Shown here piece after piece: positions 62,765 through 64,000 of a DNA stretch of 64,000 nucleotides. Made by a program: the position numbers and the translations under genes. Position 1 is the stretch's first letter. Every line of letters begins with the position of its first letter. The stretch lies in contig WKKR01000003.1 in assembly GCA_009684525.1 (NCBI GenBank), positions 1 to 64,000 on the forward strand. Reading direction: 5' to 3'. The notes beneath the pieces are model-generated. The model saw only the letters and a list, made by a program, of their open reading frames with translations. It made no database searches and had not been told where the DNA came from. Origin of the DNA: Geobacter sp. (GTDB lineage Bacteria > Desulfobacterota > Desulfuromonadia > Geobacterales > DSM-12255).

Positions 62765-63156
62765 GTCATCTGCCTGGTTTGGGTTGCTGCACAGTCGTTT
62801 CGGGGATGGTATGGCGTCAACGTCGGTCTCCCTGTCGTCTCGTGCAAAGTCAATTTATAAAGCGGATTAATTTCAGGGGGTTGGTTTTTCACCGGTAGGC
62901 TCACATATCGGTTTCGGGGGAGATATCTTGAGTTTGCGCCGCGGCACTGGGGGACGAACAGTGCCCGGGCAGGGACGGGACGTGCCAGCGGGTTCAATGC
63001 AGGCGAAAAGTGCAAAGGATACGGATATCTGGTTGACAGCCCCTGCTTCTTCGGGAGAAGATGACGGGTCAATGCAGAGAGGGGCACGGGATGTGTCCCG
63101 TACAACGATGGGGTGGTTGGGCATGGCCGAACCCCTGTCGACCGCCGGGAGAGAAC
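62765..63156. other. Divergent intergenic region
   Basis: 392 bp between the sensor kinase and lpxC. A TTGACA at 63033 has no good -10 partner. Open frames on both strands lack ribosome sites and protein-like composition. I see no riboswitch or repeat. Confidence 0.5.
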
Positions 63157-63984
63157 ATGATCAAGCGCCGGACAACCATCAACCGGATTTTCAAAATCTC
63201 AGGCATCGGCCTGCATACCGGGTGCGAGATAAATCTGGAGTTTCTCCCCAGGCGCGAGCCCGGGATCGCCTTCGTCAACAAGTCATGTGTCATTCCGGCG
63301 CGTTACGATAAGGTAGTGGATACCCGGCTGTCGACACAGATCGCCGGCGACTGTGCGTCTGTTGCTACCATCGAGCACCTGATGGCAGCCTTTTATTTTG
63401 CCGGGGTCACCAACTGCCTGGTCTACATCGACGGCCCTGAGGTGCCGATTCTCGATGGCTCGGCGTGGGAGTTCTATCACGAGATGTGGCGGGCCGGGAT
63501 CTACGAATTCCCCGAGACCGGCGTCTACCTGAAGGTGTTGAAGCCGGTCGAGGTGCAGCACAACGACGCCTATGTCCGGATCAAACCGCTGAATACCCTG
63601 GATATCACCATGTCCATCGAATTCCGGGAGCCGGTCGGCAAGCACAAGAAACGGGTCATGGACGTTGAAAATGCCTTTTCCATCTTGAATTCACGTACCT
63701 TTGGTTTTATGGAGGAGTTCGAGGCGATCCAGAAGGCAGGGCTGGCAAAGGGGGCCTCGCTGGACAATGTGGTGGCGATCGGGGAGGACAGCATCGTCAA
63801 CCCCCAGGGGCTTCGCTACAAGAAAGAGCTGGTGAACCACAAGATCCTCGATTTCATCGGTGACCTCTATACCAGCGGCTATCGCATCCTCGGCAAGGTC
63901 GAAGCGTCCAAGACCGGCCACTACCTGAACAATATGCTGCTGAAGGAGATTTTTTCCGATCCGGAAAACTACGTAATCTACTGA
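63157..63984 (+). CDS. lpxC: UDP-3-O-acyl-N-acetylglucosamine deacetylase LpxC
   Basis: 275 residues from ATG 63157, shorter than the ~305 of E. coli because of a shorter C-terminus. The zinc ligands are visible: His74 in TIEHLMAAF, and His228 and Asp232 in NHKILDFIGDL. The catalytic His254 is in KTGHYLNN, and the GIGLHTG motif lies near residue 20. It performs the committed step of lipid A synthesis. An upstream frame from 63061 adds 32 unlikely residues and is rejected. Confidence 0.95.
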   Translation: MIKRRTTINRIFKISGIGLHTGCEINLEFLPRREPGIAFVNKSCVIPARYDKVVDTRLSTQIAGDCASVATIEHLMAAFYFAGVTNCLVYIDGPEVPILDGSAWEFYHEMWRAGIYEFPETGVYLKVLKPVEVQHNDAYVRIKPLNTLDITMSIEFREPVGKHKKRVMDVENAFSILNSRTFGFMEEFEAIQKAGLAKGASLDNVVAIGEDSIVNPQGLRYKKELVNHKILDFIGDLYTSGYRILGKVEASKTGHYLNNMLLKEIFSDPENYVIY

Positions 63985-64000
63985 GCAGAGAGTTTTTTCG

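Noticed and set aside
63033-63061. lpxC promoter from TTGACA at 63033
   Set aside because: No acceptable -10 box 16-18 bp downstream.

Overview
The window looks like a chromosome segment from the Geobacter group (Geobacterales/Desulfuromonadia). Reasons: GC-rich coding sequence with dense sigma-54 and histidine-kinase signalling, a complete hyp set for NiFe-hydrogenase maturation, a propionyl-/methylmalonyl-CoA module next to an abundant-type porin, an acetate/succinate CoA-transferase, HisZ next to PurA, and intergenic palindromic repeats. I cannot name the species from sequence alone. No plasmid, phage, CRISPR array or intact insertion sequence was seen.

Layout. 1-2450: an AT-richer accessory patch with 12-bp tandem repeats, an AlbA_2/HATPase_c_4 regulator and two small ORFs. 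2.6-10.4 kb: a radical SAM protein, a BamA-like outer membrane protein, glycogen phosphorylase, and a two-component pair with a sigma-54 response regulator. 10.5-16.8 kb: hypA-B-F-C-D-E, with a nested inverted-repeat element between hypD and hypE. 17-22.4 kb: membrane pyrophosphatase, then a glycolate/lactate oxidase-type pair (FAD subunit and Fe-S subunit) separated by a palindromic element and preceded by a leader containing a terminator. 22.6-30.6 kb: XRE-cupin regulator, two-subunit biotin-dependent acyl-CoA carboxylase, methylmalonyl-CoA mutase large subunit and epimerase. 30.6-34.5 kb: a long structured leader, a porin, a small coiled-coil exported protein and a VCBS-type exported protein. 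34.6-42.2 kb: hisZ, purA, tRNA-Lys, tRNA-Glu, a lipase-like lipoprotein, a LuxR regulator, an RbgA GTPase and small genes. 42.4-48.8 kb: acetate CoA-transferase divergent from a TetR regulator, a class A PBP, and a Mn2+ (yybP-ykoY) riboswitch driving a TMEM165/GDT1-type exporter. 48.8-62.8 kb (all minus strand): a chemosensory operon STAS-cheA-cheW-mcp-cheR-cheD-cheB, preceded by a good sigma-54 promoter and by the genes for a sigma-54 activator and a 1681-residue multi-PAS sensor kinase. 63.1-64 kb: lpxC.

The most interesting regions are the sigma-54-linked chemosensory island, which lacks a CheY; the manganese riboswitch whose aptamer begins inside the preceding PBP gene; the two uncharacterised structured leaders (before the oxidase at 19.5 kb and the porin at 30.8 kb); and the dispersed palindromic elements placed inside apparent operons.
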